DNA from: Halioglobus sp.
GTDB lineage: Bacteria; Pseudomonadota; Gammaproteobacteria; Pseudomonadales; Halieaceae
Assembly (NCBI GenBank): GCA_020443345.1
Contig: JAGRIH010000039.1
Location: 1-64,000, forward strand
Direction: 5' to 3'
Length of the DNA: 64,000 bases
Shown here: positions 53,791 to 63,688 of the stretch, in pieces
Numbering within the stretch: position 1 is the first letter of the stretch
How the letters are laid out: every line of letters begins with the position of its first letter
Translations under genes and position numbers: made by a program
The notes under the pieces: model-generated
The model's database searches: none
Seen by the model: only the letters and a program-made list of their open reading frames with translations
What the model was told of the DNA's origin: nothing

Positions 53791-54981
53791 ATGATCATCA
53801 AGCCACGCGTTCGCGGATTTCTCTGCACCACCACCCATCCCGCCGGCTGCGAGGCCAATGTCAGGAAGCAGATGGATTACGTCCTCTCGCGCGGCCCGAT
53901 TGACGGCGGCCCCAGGCGGGTGCTGGTGATCGGCGCCTCTACCGGCTACGGCCTGGCATCGCGCATCGTGGCTGCGTTTGGGGCCGGCGCGGACACGCTG
54001 GGTATTTTTTTTGAAAAAGAGGGCACAGAGAAAAAGCCGGGCACGGCGGGCTGGTACAACTCCGCCGCGTTTCACAAGTTTGCACAGGCGGAGGGGCTCT
54101 ATGCGAAAAGCATCAATGGCGATGCCTTCAGCGACGCGATCAAGCGCAGGGCGATCGACACGATCAGGGCGGATATGGGGCAGGTCGATCTGGTGGTTTA
54201 CAGCCTGGCGGCACCCCGCCGGCAGCACCCGGTGACCGGGGTCGTACACAATTCCACGCTCAAGCCCATCGGCAGCGACACCACCCAAAAAGGTGTGAAT
54301 ACCGACCGGCAGGAAGTGCAGGATTTTCACCTCCAGGCGGCCACGCCCGAAGAGATCGACGACACCGTCGCGGTGATGGGCGGCGAAGACTGGCAGATGT
54401 GGATCGAGGCGCTGGACCAGGCGGGGGTGCTGGCGGAGGGTGCCAAAACCACCGCCTACACGTATATCGGCGAGAAACTGACCTGGGATATCTACTGGCA
54501 CGGCACCATCGGCGCGGCCAAGAAAGACCTGGACAAACGGGTGATCGATATCCGCGAACGCCTGGCGGCGCGCGGCGGCGATGCGCGGGTCGCGGTGCTC
54601 AAGGCGGTGGTGACCCAGGCCAGCGCCGCGATTCCGGCCATGCCCATCTATCTGGCCTTGCTGTTCAAAGTAATGAAAGCGCGCGGCACGCACGAGGGCT
54701 GTATCGAGCAGGTGGACGGCCTGTTCCGCGAGTCGCTCTACGCCGAGCATCCCTGTCTCGATGACGCGGGGCGCCTGCGCGCCGACCGCCGGGAACTGGA
54801 CCCGGCAGTACAGGCCGAGGTAGCCGCCCTGTGGCAGGACATCGACACACATAACCTGCGCGAACTGTCCGACTTCGACGGTTACAGGCGCGAATTCCTG
54901 CAGTTGTTCGGTTTCGAGGTGGACGGGGTCGACTACGAGGCCGACGTGGACCCGCAAGTCCCCATTCACAACATGGTCTGA
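53791..54981 (+). CDS. fabV: Enoyl-ACP/trans-2-enoyl-CoA reductase FabV
   Basis: FabV performs the last reduction of fatty-acid elongation with NADH and is naturally insensitive to triclosan in known cases. The 396 residues begin [21 protein letters not shown] and contain [16 protein letters not shown] (NAD-binding), VYSLAAPRR, and the catalytic segment [26 protein letters not shown] with Tyr and Lys. I chose the ATG at 53791; the frame upstream overlaps miaE on the other strand. Confidence 0.96.
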   Translation: MIIKPRVRGFLCTTTHPAGCEANVRKQMDYVLSRGPIDGGPRRVLVIGASTGYGLASRIVAAFGAGADTLGIFFEKEGTEKKPGTAGWYNSAAFHKFAQAEGLYAKSINGDAFSDAIKRRAIDTIRADMGQVDLVVYSLAAPRRQHPVTGVVHNSTLKPIGSDTTQKGVNTDRQEVQDFHLQAATPEEIDDTVAVMGGEDWQMWIEALDQAGVLAEGAKTTAYTYIGEKLTWDIYWHGTIGAAKKDLDKRVIDIRERLAARGGDARVAVLKAVVTQASAAIPAMPIYLALLFKVMKARGTHEGCIEQVDGLFRESLYAEHPCLDDAGRLRADRRELDPAVQAEVAALWQDIDTHNLRELSDFDGYRREFLQLFGFEVDGVDYEADVDPQVPIHNMV

Positions 54982-54984
54982 GCG

Positions 54985-55818
54985 ATGCTGGAACACGGTA
55001 CACCCGTTCGCCTGAACCCTCGCGTGCAGCGCCTGGTGGCGCCGAACCCCGGGGTGATGACCGGGCCGGGTACCAATACCTACCTGCTGGGCAGTGAGGC
55101 CGTGGCCGTGGTGGACCCGGGCCCGGCGCTGCCGGCACACGTCGATGCCATTCTCGAGGCCGCGGGCGAGCGCATTCGCTGGATCGTCTGCACCCATACC
55201 CACCCGGATCACTCGCCCGCCTGGCGGGCGGTCGCCGACGCTACCGGCGCCGAGGTGATCGGCGCGCTGCCGGCGGACGACATGTTCCAGGACGACACCT
55301 TCGCGCCCACCCGGGAGGTGGTGCACGACGACGTGTTGGCCACCGACGAATTCACCCTGCGCGCCGTGCACACCCCCGGCCATGTGAGCAACCATTTTTG
55401 TTTTCTGCTGGAGCAGGAGCGCATGCTGTTTGCCGGCGACCACATCATGAACGGCTCCACCGTGGTGATCGTGCCGCCCGGCGGGGATATGCAAGCCTAC
55501 ATCAAATCTCTCGAATTGCTGCTGCGCTATCCCCTGCAGGTGATCGCCCCCGGGCACGGGGAACTGCTGAGCGAGCCGCGCGCGGCCATCGAGTGGCTGA
55601 TCGACCATCGCCTGATGCGCGAGCGCAAGGTAATTGCCGCGCTGCGGCAGTCGGGGGCCGCGTCACTGGATAAACTGGTCGAGGTGGTGTACGACGATGT
55701 GGACAGCAGCCTGCACCAGATGGCGCGCCTGTCCCTGAGCGCACACCTGATCAAACTGCAGCGGGAGAGTCGCGCGCGCCACCGCGATGCCGATGATGCC
55801 TGGGAAATGCTGGACTAG
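54985..55818 (+). CDS. Metallo-beta-lactamase-fold hydrolase (LACTB2-like)
   Basis: This 277-residue hydrolase has the zinc motif CTHTHPDHSPA, further ligands in HTPGHVSNH and FAGDHIM, and a C-terminal winged-helix-like segment (ALRQSGAASLDKLVEVVYDDV) as in LACTB2-type nucleases or thioester hydrolases. It starts three bases after fabV and is probably in the same operon. Substrate unknown. Confidence 0.87.
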   Translation: MLEHGTPVRLNPRVQRLVAPNPGVMTGPGTNTYLLGSEAVAVVDPGPALPAHVDAILEAAGERIRWIVCTHTHPDHSPAWRAVADATGAEVIGALPADDMFQDDTFAPTREVVHDDVLATDEFTLRAVHTPGHVSNHFCFLLEQERMLFAGDHIMNGSTVVIVPPGGDMQAYIKSLELLLRYPLQVIAPGHGELLSEPRAAIEWLIDHRLMRERKVIAALRQSGAASLDKLVEVVYDDVDSSLHQMARLSLSAHLIKLQRESRARHRDADDAWEMLD

Positions 55819-55939
55819 AATCAGTGGCTAACCCGAGCGTGATGCAGCACCGGACGGGATTGCTGGATCGGTTATCACGCGAACCGAAGTCCCGTTCCAG
55901 CTCGCACTGACCGAAACGGCAATCATAAGAGGAAACACC

Positions 55940-57565
55940 ATGAACGGCCTGATGATGAATGTACCGCTTTCCATCACTGCAATCCTGGAGCACGCCGAGC
56001 GCTGCAACCCGGATGTCGAGATCGTGTCAGTGACGCGGGACAACCCGCGCCATCGCTACACCTACCGCGAGGCCTTTGCGCGCGTACGCCAACTGGCCGA
56101 CAGCATGGCGCAGTGGGGCCTGGCGCAGGGTGACTGCATAGCGACCCTGGCGTGGAACGACTACCGCCACTTCGAGACCTATTACGCCGCGGCCTGCAGC
56201 GGTTATGTCTGCCACACCATCAACCCGCGCCTGTTCCCCGAACAACTGGTGTACATCATCAATCACGCGGCAGATCGCTACATCTTCCTGGACCCGGATT
56301 TCGTGCCGCTGGCGGAGCAACTGGCCGCACAGTGTCCCACCGTACAGGGCTGGGTGGTGCTGAGCCCCGAGGCGCAGATGCCCGCTACCAGCCTGCCCGG
56401 TGCGATCTGCTACGAGACACTGTTGGCCGCCGGCGCCGACAGCTTCGTCTGGCCCGCACTGGATGAAAACGCCGCCTGCGCCCTGTGCTATACCTCCGGG
56501 ACCACCGGGCACCCCAAAGGCGTGCTGTATTCCCACCGCTCCACCGTGCTGCACGCCTATGCCACCCTGATGCCCGATGCCATGGGCCTGTCACACCGCG
56601 ACGTGGTACTGCCCATCGTGCCCATGTTCCACGTCAATGCCTGGGGCACGCCTTACTCCTGTCCCATGACCGGCGCCAAACTGGTTTTTCCGGGCAACAG
56701 GATGGGTGATGGCGCGACGCTGGCGACCTTGATCAACGAGGAGGGCGTGACCATGTCGGCCGGGGTGCCCACCGTGTGGCTGGCCCTGCTCGCGCACCTC
56801 AAGGGTAGCGGACAGCGCGTGGACTCGCTGCAGCGCGTGATCGTGGGCGGAGCCGCCTGTCCGCTGTCGGTGATGGAGGACTTCGACACCTACGGCGTCG
56901 AGACGCGCGTCGGCTGGGGCATGACCGAAATGAGCCCGCTGGGCAGTGTCAATACCAGCCCTGCGTCGCGAGAAAAGTACAGCGACGAGGCGTTCGCGAA
57001 GGTCCGCCTGAAAGCGGGGCGACCGATCTTTGGCGTGGAGATGAAAATCGTCGACGACCACGGCGCGGAGCTGCCCCGCGACGGGGTGGCCTATGGGTCG
57101 CTCAAAGTGCGCGGCCCCTGGGTCTGTTCCAGTTACTTCAAGCTGGAGGATTCGGATGCACATGCCGAGCCGGGCTGGTTCGAGACCGGTGACGTGGCGA
57201 CCATCGATCCGCAGGGCTTTATGGCCATAACCGATCGCACCAAGGACGTAATCAAATCCGGGGGCGAGTGGATTTCATCCATCGAGGTGGAGAATGTCGC
57301 CACCGACCACCCCAAGGTGGCCGAGGCCGCAGTGATCGGCCAGTACCACCCGAAATGGAGCGAGCGGCCCCTGCTGGTGGTGGTGCGCGGGCCAAACGGG
57401 CAGGATCTCACGGCGTCGGAAATGCTGGCCTGGTTCGACGGCAGGATCGCCAAGTGGTGGACGCCCGAGGCGGTGGAGTTCGTGGACGAACTGCCGCACA
57501 CCGCCACCGGCAAGGTGCAGAAGGTCGCGTTGCGTGAGCTGTTCAAGGACTTCAGCTTCGACTAG
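55940..57565 (+). CDS. AMP-forming acyl-CoA synthetase
   Basis: This 541-residue ANL-superfamily enzyme activates a fatty acid to acyl-AMP and acyl-CoA. Motifs are YTSGTTGHPKGV (ATP), GWGMTEMSPLG, and the hinge and C-terminal region TDRTKDVIKSGGEWISSIEVEN, with the catalytic Lys in LPHTATGKVQKVAL. The pattern is like medium- to long-chain fatty-acid ligases of this class. It follows the hydrolase after 121 bases. Confidence 0.92.
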   Translation: MNGLMMNVPLSITAILEHAERCNPDVEIVSVTRDNPRHRYTYREAFARVRQLADSMAQWGLAQGDCIATLAWNDYRHFETYYAAACSGYVCHTINPRLFPEQLVYIINHAADRYIFLDPDFVPLAEQLAAQCPTVQGWVVLSPEAQMPATSLPGAICYETLLAAGADSFVWPALDENAACALCYTSGTTGHPKGVLYSHRSTVLHAYATLMPDAMGLSHRDVVLPIVPMFHVNAWGTPYSCPMTGAKLVFPGNRMGDGATLATLINEEGVTMSAGVPTVWLALLAHLKGSGQRVDSLQRVIVGGAACPLSVMEDFDTYGVETRVGWGMTEMSPLGSVNTSPASREKYSDEAFAKVRLKAGRPIFGVEMKIVDDHGAELPRDGVAYGSLKVRGPWVCSSYFKLEDSDAHAEPGWFETGDVATIDPQGFMAITDRTKDVIKSGGEWISSIEVENVATDHPKVAEAAVIGQYHPKWSERPLLVVVRGPNGQDLTASEMLAWFDGRIAKWWTPEAVEFVDELPHTATGKVQKVALRELFKDFSFD

Positions 57566-57704
57566 CAGCTGTCGGTGACGCGTGCGCGGGCGCCATTGCG
57601 CCACGGCGCCGTGCTACAATGCGGGCGTCTCGCGGGCAGTCCGCGGAGTGTTCCGTACTATCCATCTCCGAGCACTACCGTGTTCAGGTAGGAAAAGCTG
57701 ACGT

Positions 57705-59447
57705 ATGAAAAAACTGGGTGAGTTGCTGGTTGAGCAGGGCAAGCTCTCCGAGCGCGACGTGGAGCGGACGCTGCTGGCCCAGGCCGAGATGGGCGGGCTG
57801 TTCGGCCAGGTGCTGGTGAAGCTGGGCCTGGTGTCGGAGCAGGACGTGGCGCTGGCCCTGTGCGGCCTGCTCGAGGTGCCTCTGCAACTGGCGGCGGATT
57901 ACCCGGAAGACCCCATACAACTCGAAGCCGTGGCCCAGGATTTTCTGGTCAACAACGGTGTCGTGCCAGTGGCAGTGACCGATACAGCAGTCAAATTTGT
58001 CGCGGCAGTGCCGCAGGACCCGTTTCTGGCCAGGGCGCTGACCATGGCCCTGGATCGTCCCGTGTCCATCGCACTGGGCCTGGAAAGCGACATCAATCGC
58101 GCGCTGCAGCGCTATCTGCAGCGCGATGACGCGCAGGATGAAGAACTCAGCGATCAGTTTGCCGGACAGAGCGACGACGAGTTCATCGAGCACCTGAGGG
58201 ACCTGGCCAGCGAAGCGCCGGTAATCCGCCTGGTCAACCAGATTATCCACCGCGCTGTCGACATGGGCGCGTCCGATATCCACATCGAACCTTTCGAGGA
58301 CGGCCTGCACCTGCGCTACCGGGTGGACGGCGTCCTGCAGGACTACGCCGATCCCCCCGCGGTCAGCCTGGCTGCGGCGCTCGCCTCGCGGATCAAGCTG
58401 CTGTCGCACATGAATATCGCCGAGCGGCGCCTGCCGCAGGATGGGCGCATCATGACCCGGGTGAAGGGGCACGAACTGGATTTGCGCGTGTCCACCATCC
58501 CCACGGTGCACGGCGAGAGTATCGTGATGCGGGTGCTCGATCGCGAAAGCATCAGACTCAGCCTGTCGAGCATGGGCTTCAGCGACGATACCCTGGGGCG
58601 CTACCGGGATCTGCTGGCACGACCCCACGGGGTGTTGCTGGTCACCGGACCCACCGGCTCCGGTAAAACCACCACGCTGTACGCCTCGCTGGCATCCCTG
58701 GACTGCGAGTCACTCAAGATCATCACGGTGGAAGATCCGGTGGAGTACCAGTTGCAGGGGATCAACCAGATCCAGGTGCAGCCGCAGATTGAATTGAGTT
58801 TCGCCCGTTCCCTGCGCGCCATTCTGCGCCAGGACCCGGATATCATCATGATCGGTGAAATGCGCGACAGCGAGACCGCGCAGATTGGCGTGCAGTCCGC
58901 CCTGACCGGCCACCTGGTGCTGTCCACCCTGCACACCAACACCGCGGCCAGTGCGATTACGCGGCTGGAGGACATGGGGGTCGAGCGCTACCTGATCACG
59001 TCCTCGGTCAACGGCGTGTTGGCCCAGCGCCTGGTGCGCAAATTGTGTGAAGCCTGCAGGGAGCCGCTGCAACTGGATGCCGCGATGCTGCGCAGCGCCG
59101 GCTTGCAGCGCTTTGTCAGCGATGATTCCCAGGTAATCTACCGCGCCCGCGGTTGCGGCGCCTGCGGCAACACCGGGTACGCCGGACGCACCGGCATTCA
59201 CGAACTGTTTGTGCTGGATGAGGCCATGCACCGCGTCATTATGAGCGGTGCCGACGCCACCGTGTTATACGCCGCCGCGCGGCGGCAGGGCATGGTCACA
59301 CTCTACGAGGACGGTCTGCGCAAGGTCGTGCAGGGCACTACCTCCATGGAGGAAGTGCTGCGCGTCACCCAGGATCAGAGTGAAACGGACAGCGCGCAGG
59401 ATGTGCCGCAGGCGGATTTCGCCCCCCGGCAATCCGGCGCCGCCTAG
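57705..59447 (+). CDS. gspE: Type II secretion ATPase GspE
   Basis: This cytoplasmic ATPase drives pseudopilus assembly. The 580 residues have an N1E-like domain (MKKLGELLVEQGKLSERDVERTLLAQ), Walker A GPTGSGKTT near residue 316, the Asp box EDPVEYQLQGINQIQVQ, Walker B-like IRDSET-type segment EMRDSETAQIG, and a tetracysteine zinc module (CEAC ... CGACGNTGY). It heads the operon. The 139-base gap upstream has a TACAAT at about 57612 that may be the -10 box. Confidence 0.95.
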   Translation: MKKLGELLVEQGKLSERDVERTLLAQAEMGGLFGQVLVKLGLVSEQDVALALCGLLEVPLQLAADYPEDPIQLEAVAQDFLVNNGVVPVAVTDTAVKFVAAVPQDPFLARALTMALDRPVSIALGLESDINRALQRYLQRDDAQDEELSDQFAGQSDDEFIEHLRDLASEAPVIRLVNQIIHRAVDMGASDIHIEPFEDGLHLRYRVDGVLQDYADPPAVSLAAALASRIKLLSHMNIAERRLPQDGRIMTRVKGHELDLRVSTIPTVHGESIVMRVLDRESIRLSLSSMGFSDDTLGRYRDLLARPHGVLLVTGPTGSGKTTTLYASLASLDCESLKIITVEDPVEYQLQGINQIQVQPQIELSFARSLRAILRQDPDIIMIGEMRDSETAQIGVQSALTGHLVLSTLHTNTAASAITRLEDMGVERYLITSSVNGVLAQRLVRKLCEACREPLQLDAAMLRSAGLQRFVSDDSQVIYRARGCGACGNTGYAGRTGIHELFVLDEAMHRVIMSGADATVLYAAARRQGMVTLYEDGLRKVVQGTTSMEEVLRVTQDQSETDSAQDVPQADFAPRQSGAA

Positions 59448-59456
59448 AGCGCAGGC

Positions 59457-60668
59457 ATGCCGCATTTTGTCTACAGGGCGGTCGGGCGCGACGGCAAACC
59501 TCTCGATGGCACTATCGAGGCGCAGGGTCTGGAGCTGGCGTCGAAAACGCTGCGCGCCCAGGGGCTGACGCTGCTCGAGCTGGAGCCGGGCAGCGCGGCG
59601 GCGGCCGGTGCCGCCGCCCGGCTGGAAGGCAGGGCGCCCGGCCGGCAGGACGTGCTGTCCATGACCAGCGAGCTGGCGGTACTGCTGCGCGCCGGTCTGC
59701 CGCTGGACCGCGCGCTGCGCGTGCTGATCGACATGGCCGTAAAGCCGCAAATGAGTCAGTTGCTGAACGACCTGCTGAGCGCCGTCAAGGGCGGTCGGGC
59801 CCTGAGCCAGGCGCTGCAGGCGCACGAACAGGTGTTCGGTGGCTTCTACATCAACATGGTGCGCTCCGGGGAGGCCAGCGGCCACCTGTCGGCGGTGCTG
59901 GAGCGCCTGGTGGAATACCTGGAAAACGCCAGAGCCAATCGCGATACAGTGATCTCCGCGTTGATTTATCCGGCCATTCTGGCGGTGGTCGCAGTGCTCT
60001 CCATCACCCTGATGCTGGGCTTCGTGGTGCCCCAGTTCGAAACCCTGTTCGAGGACATGGGCGAGGCGCTGCCGCTGCTGACGCAAGTGGTGATCCGCAG
60101 CGCGGACTTGATAGAAAGTTACGGCTGGCTGTTGTTGCTGGCCGCCGTGGGGCTCGGCTGGTACCTGCGCAACTGGGCGCGCAGCGAGCGCGGCAGGCAG
60201 AGCCTGCACGCGAAACTGCTGCGCCTGCCGCTGGCGGGGGGAATTATTTTCGAGTTTGAGGTGTCCAAGTTCGCGCGCACCGTGGGCACCCTGCTGGGCA
60301 ATGGCGTGTCGCTGCTCAAGGCGATATCGATTGCCATCGATACCGTGGACAACCGGGTGATCAAAGCGTCGCTGCAGGTCTTGCCGGCGGCGGTGAAGGC
60401 GGGGCAGCGGATGTCGGTGGCGCTGGAAAACACCGGGATGTTCACGCCGATGGTCATCCAGATGACCAGGGTGGGCGAGGAGTCGGGCAGCCTGGACAAG
60501 ATGATGCTGGAGCTGGCCAAGGTGTTTGACGATCATGTGCAGTCCGGCGTCAAGCGGGGGCTGGCCCTGCTGGAGCCGGTATTGATCCTGGGCATGGGTT
60601 TTGTCATCGCGGTGATTATCATCGCCATCCTGATGGGCATACTTTCGGTCAATGATCTGGCGGTGTAA
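59457..60668 (+). CDS. gspF: Type II secretion inner-membrane platform protein GspF
   Basis: The 403 residues have the repeated GspF domains with three membrane segments near 170-195, 220-240 and 375-395. Typical motifs are FVYRAVGRDGKPLDGTIEA at the start, LLRAGLPLDRALRVL and FEVSKFARTVGTLLGNGVSLLKA. It connects the ATPase GspE to the pseudopilus. Confidence 0.95.
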   Translation: MPHFVYRAVGRDGKPLDGTIEAQGLELASKTLRAQGLTLLELEPGSAAAAGAAARLEGRAPGRQDVLSMTSELAVLLRAGLPLDRALRVLIDMAVKPQMSQLLNDLLSAVKGGRALSQALQAHEQVFGGFYINMVRSGEASGHLSAVLERLVEYLENARANRDTVISALIYPAILAVVAVLSITLMLGFVVPQFETLFEDMGEALPLLTQVVIRSADLIESYGWLLLLAAVGLGWYLRNWARSERGRQSLHAKLLRLPLAGGIIFEFEVSKFARTVGTLLGNGVSLLKAISIAIDTVDNRVIKASLQVLPAAVKAGQRMSVALENTGMFTPMVIQMTRVGEESGSLDKMMLELAKVFDDHVQSGVKRGLALLEPVLILGMGFVIAVIIIAILMGILSVNDLAV

Positions 60669-60731
60669 CTCCCAGCGCTGGGTCGGTCCGGCCGCCGGTA
60701 ACTTCTACTATTTGCGACAGGGGACGCGGCA

Positions 60732-61184
60732 ATGAACGCAGCCATGACAACAGCCACGACAACGCGGCACGGGCGGTCACATCAGGGTGGCTTCACCCTG
60801 ATGGAACTGCTGGTGGTGCTGGCCATCCTGGGTTTGCTGATGAGCCTGGTCGGTCCCCGGGTGCTCAACCAGCTTGGCGGCGCCAAGACCAAGACGGCCG
60901 CTATCCAGATCAAGGATCTGGAACAGGCACTGGAAATGTACAAGCTCGATGTGGGGCGTTTTCCCTCCACCAGCGAGGGTCTGGTGGCGCTGGTCGAAAA
61001 ACCCGCCAGTGCGGTCGGCTGGAACGGGCCCTATCTCAAGTCCGACGTGCCGGCGGACCCGTGGAATCGCGCATACCACTACAAGTACCCCGGCGAGCGC
61101 TCGGAACTGGATATCTTCAGCTACGGCCAGAACGGTACACCAGGCGGCGAGGGCGAGGATGCCGATGTGGGCAACTGGAACTGA
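60732..61184 (+). CDS. gspG: Major pseudopilin GspG
   Basis: This is a 150-residue prepilin-like protein with the peptidase site QGG before FTLMELLVVLAILGLLMSLVGP and the conserved C-terminal calcium-site region (WNGPYLKSDVPADPWNRAYHYKYPGE, DIFSYGQNG). It forms the bulk of the pseudopilus. The leader is about 20 residues. Confidence 0.97.
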   Translation: MNAAMTTATTTRHGRSHQGGFTLMELLVVLAILGLLMSLVGPRVLNQLGGAKTKTAAIQIKDLEQALEMYKLDVGRFPSTSEGLVALVEKPASAVGWNGPYLKSDVPADPWNRAYHYKYPGERSELDIFSYGQNGTPGGEGEDADVGNWN

Positions 61185-61227
61185 GCGGCCGGTTTTCGCC
61201 TGTCGCCGCCGGGCCCGACGATACCGG

Positions 61228-61698
61228 ATGTCGACCTTCGCGGCCGCTCCGCCAGTTGCGATCAGGGGGTTCACCCTGCTGGAGTTACTCGCGGCGATAA
61301 CGGTTGTCGGCCTCGTACTGGCGGTGACAGTGCCCGCCTCGGTCCGCTTCTACGATACCGTGCGCTACCGGCAGGCGGTGCGCGATGTGGTGACCATGCT
61401 GGGCACGGCGCGCTATGCCGCGGTGAACACCGGGCGCGCCCAGGACGTGGTGATCGACCCGCGGAGCCGGCGGCTGCGCCTGAACGGCAATAGCACCACC
61501 CTGCCCGCGGCGCTGAACCTCGTGGTCCACTCGGCCCGGGAACTGAACCGCCAGGACCAGGGTGTCATCCGCTTTTACCCCGAGGGCGGTGCCAGCGGCG
61601 GCGGCGTCGATATCGAGCGCCCCGGGGGCAGCGGTGTCAGGATCAGTGTGGACTGGCTGGCGGGGCGGGTCACCCAGGTGCCCTATGCACTGCGCTGA
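61228..61698 (+). CDS. gspH: Minor pseudopilin GspH
   Basis: The 156 residues have the prepilin site IRG before FTLLELLAAITVVGLVLAVTVPASV and a GspH-type beta domain after it. The ATG at 61228 is a conservative start with a poor ribosome site. An in-frame ATG at 61165, inside gspG, has a GAGG site seven bases before it and would give a longer Arg-rich leader, so either may be used. Confidence 0.85.
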   Translation: MSTFAAAPPVAIRGFTLLELLAAITVVGLVLAVTVPASVRFYDTVRYRQAVRDVVTMLGTARYAAVNTGRAQDVVIDPRSRRLRLNGNSTTLPAALNLVVHSARELNRQDQGVIRFYPEGGASGGGVDIERPGGSGVRISVDWLAGRVTQVPYALR

Positions 61699-62086
61699 CC
61701 CGCTGCGGGCGCGGCGCTGCGGCGGCTTTTCCCTGCTGGAAATGGTGGTGGCCATCGCCATCCTCGCCCTCGCGCTGGCCGCCCTGTACCAGGCGGCCGG
61801 CGGCGCCACGCGCAATGTGCGCAGTGATGAAAAATACGCCTACGGCGTCGAGTTGGCGCGCTCGCTGCTCGCCGACAACGCCAGGGTGCCACCCGGCGGT
61901 GTCAGCGCCCGCGGCGAGACCGCCGGGGGGTTCATCTGGCGCGTCCAGACTCAGCCGGTCGATCTCGCGCGCAGCACCATCGCCCAGGGCAGCCTGCACC
62001 GCATCGAGGTCGGGGTGAGCTGGGTCGACGGCAGCCGGCGGCGTGCAGTGGTACTCGACTCGGTGGTGGCCGGTTTCGCCAGATGA
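61685..62086 (+). CDS. gspI: Minor pseudopilin GspI
   Basis: The 133-residue minor pseudopilin has the processing site CGG before FSLLEMVVAIAILALALAALYQAAGG and the C-terminal VEVSW-like strand IEVGVSWVDGSRRR. The ATG at 61685 overlaps the end of gspH by 14 bases. Confidence 0.93.
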   Translation: MHCADPLRARRCGGFSLLEMVVAIAILALALAALYQAAGGATRNVRSDEKYAYGVELARSLLADNARVPPGGVSARGETAGGFIWRVQTQPVDLARSTIAQGSLHRIEVGVSWVDGSRRRAVVLDSVVAGFAR

Positions 62087-62724
62087 GGGAGTCGGCACGG
62101 CAGTGGCCAGCTCGCGCCGCACTGGCGCCGCGATGGCGCCAATGCGGTTTTACCCTGGTGGAGGTCATGGTGGCGCTGACCATACTGTCCCTGGTGCTGC
62201 TGGCTACCGTCACCGGTCTGCGGACGCTGGCCAACACCCAGACGGCGATCGAACGCCAGACCGAACGGGTTGACGAGATGCGCACGGTGAGCAGTTTTCT
62301 GCGCAGCACACTGGAGTCCGCGGTGGTGGGAGCGGGCGGCGGCGGTGGCGGTCTGTCGCTGGGCGGTGGAGCGTCGGAGTCAGCTTATTTCGAAGCGACC
62401 GCCGCGGCCCTGGCGTGGAAGTCCACCATTTTGTTCGGGGAGAATTATGGCGGCGCTTATCTGCTGCGGGTCGCCCGCGAGGACGAGCGCCTGGTGCTGC
62501 GCTGGCAGGAACCCGGACAGCCGGAGGAACTGCGGGACTGGCGCGCGACAGATTCCAGGGTGCTGGTGGATCACCTGGAAGCCTTCAAGCTGTCGTTTCG
62601 CCGCGGTTTTGTCGACCCCTGGGTGGACGCCTGGACCGATAAGCAGGCACCGGCACTGGTGCGGCTGCAATTGAAATCCTCCGGCCGCTACTGGCCGGAT
62701 CTGATCGTTCAGGTGCCGCAGTGA
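62083..62724 (+). CDS. gspJ: Minor pseudopilin GspJ
   Basis: The 213-residue minor pseudopilin has the processing site QCG before FTLVEVMVALTILSLVLLATVTGLR. The ATG overlaps the gspI stop in ATGA. A Gly-rich run (GAGGGGGGLSLGGG) lies in the middle. With GspI and GspK it forms the tip of the pseudopilus. Confidence 0.92.
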   Translation: MRESARQWPARAALAPRWRQCGFTLVEVMVALTILSLVLLATVTGLRTLANTQTAIERQTERVDEMRTVSSFLRSTLESAVVGAGGGGGGLSLGGGASESAYFEATAAALAWKSTILFGENYGGAYLLRVAREDERLVLRWQEPGQPEELRDWRATDSRVLVDHLEAFKLSFRRGFVDPWVDAWTDKQAPALVRLQLKSSGRYWPDLIVQVPQ

Positions 62725-63569
62725 CAGCCCGGCCGCGGCGCGCTCGAGCAGCGGCTGGCCAGCGCGGCGTCGCCCTGGCCATCGTCCTGTGGTTTATCGC
62801 CGGCATGTCATTGCTGGTGGCCGGTATCGTCTCCCACGCCCGGGTCGATACCCGGCTGGCGCAACTGCACGTGGCCCGGGCCGAGGTGGCTGCGGCGGGC
62901 GATGGGGCCATTCAACTGATGCTGGTGGAACTGGTAGCGGGCAGGGTGACACGGCGCGGCGGCGTGCTCACCGTACCGGACAGATTCCGCCTGGGCGCGC
63001 TGGAGGTGGCGGTTGAGGCGGTGCCCACCGCGGGTCTGGTCGATCTCAACAGTGCGTCCGCCGAGATACTGCGCGCACTGTTTGGCCTCGCCGCCGGCCT
63101 GGATGCAGCGCAGGCGCAAACTATCGCGGACAATGTGCTACAGTGGCGCTCCACGGCACCGCGGGCGGGGGCGGGGGCCGGGATGTCCCGCTTCAATGCC
63201 GTGGAGGACCTGTTGCGGGTGGATGGCGTCAACCGCAGCCTGCTCGATGCAGTGCGCGATTACGTGGCGGCCGGCGTTTCGGCGCAGGCCGGCACCAGTT
63301 GGCCGCTCGCCCCCGACGCGGTGCTGGCGGTCATGCAGCAGGCAGACCCGCAGCGGGCGGCGAGCATCCTGCAGACCCGGCGCCAGGTGGAGCAGGCCGC
63401 GACCGGCCCCACAACGACCAGAGGTGCCTTTCGGGTGGATGCGCGGGTCACCTACGGGGATCAGGTCTGGCTGCGCCGGCGCTGGGTCGCGATGGCTTCC
63501 GCCAGCGGGGAAGACCCGCTGCCCTGGCAGGTGTTGCGCACCGAGACGCCGCGAGTGCTACGCCAATGA
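62721..63569 (+). CDS. gspK: Minor pseudopilin GspK
   Basis: The 282-residue tip pseudopilin has a basic leader and QRG before VALAIVLWFIAGMSLLVAGIV; the usual Glu at position 5 of the mature protein is absent, as is typical for GspK. The helical domain signature LVDLNSASAEILRALF is present. The GTG start overlaps the gspJ stop. Confidence 0.9.
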   Translation: MTARPRRARAAAGQRGVALAIVLWFIAGMSLLVAGIVSHARVDTRLAQLHVARAEVAAAGDGAIQLMLVELVAGRVTRRGGVLTVPDRFRLGALEVAVEAVPTAGLVDLNSASAEILRALFGLAAGLDAAQAQTIADNVLQWRSTAPRAGAGAGMSRFNAVEDLLRVDGVNRSLLDAVRDYVAAGVSAQAGTSWPLAPDAVLAVMQQADPQRAASILQTRRQVEQAATGPTTTRGAFRVDARVTYGDQVWLRRRWVAMASASGEDPLPWQVLRTETPRVLRQ

Positions 63570-63688
63570 CGGTGCTACGTCAGTGACTGGCACTGCGGCG
63601 GGGCGGCGGCGAGCACGCCGTTGGCGACGCGTCACAGGAAGCGGGAAATAGCGCAGCGACGAGTTGGGGATGTGTGACAGGTTGATTC

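Noticed and set aside
53662-55608. A 648-codon minus-strand open frame across fabV and the metallo-beta-lactamase gene
   Set aside because: Both plus-strand genes have clear catalytic motifs and the antisense product matches nothing.
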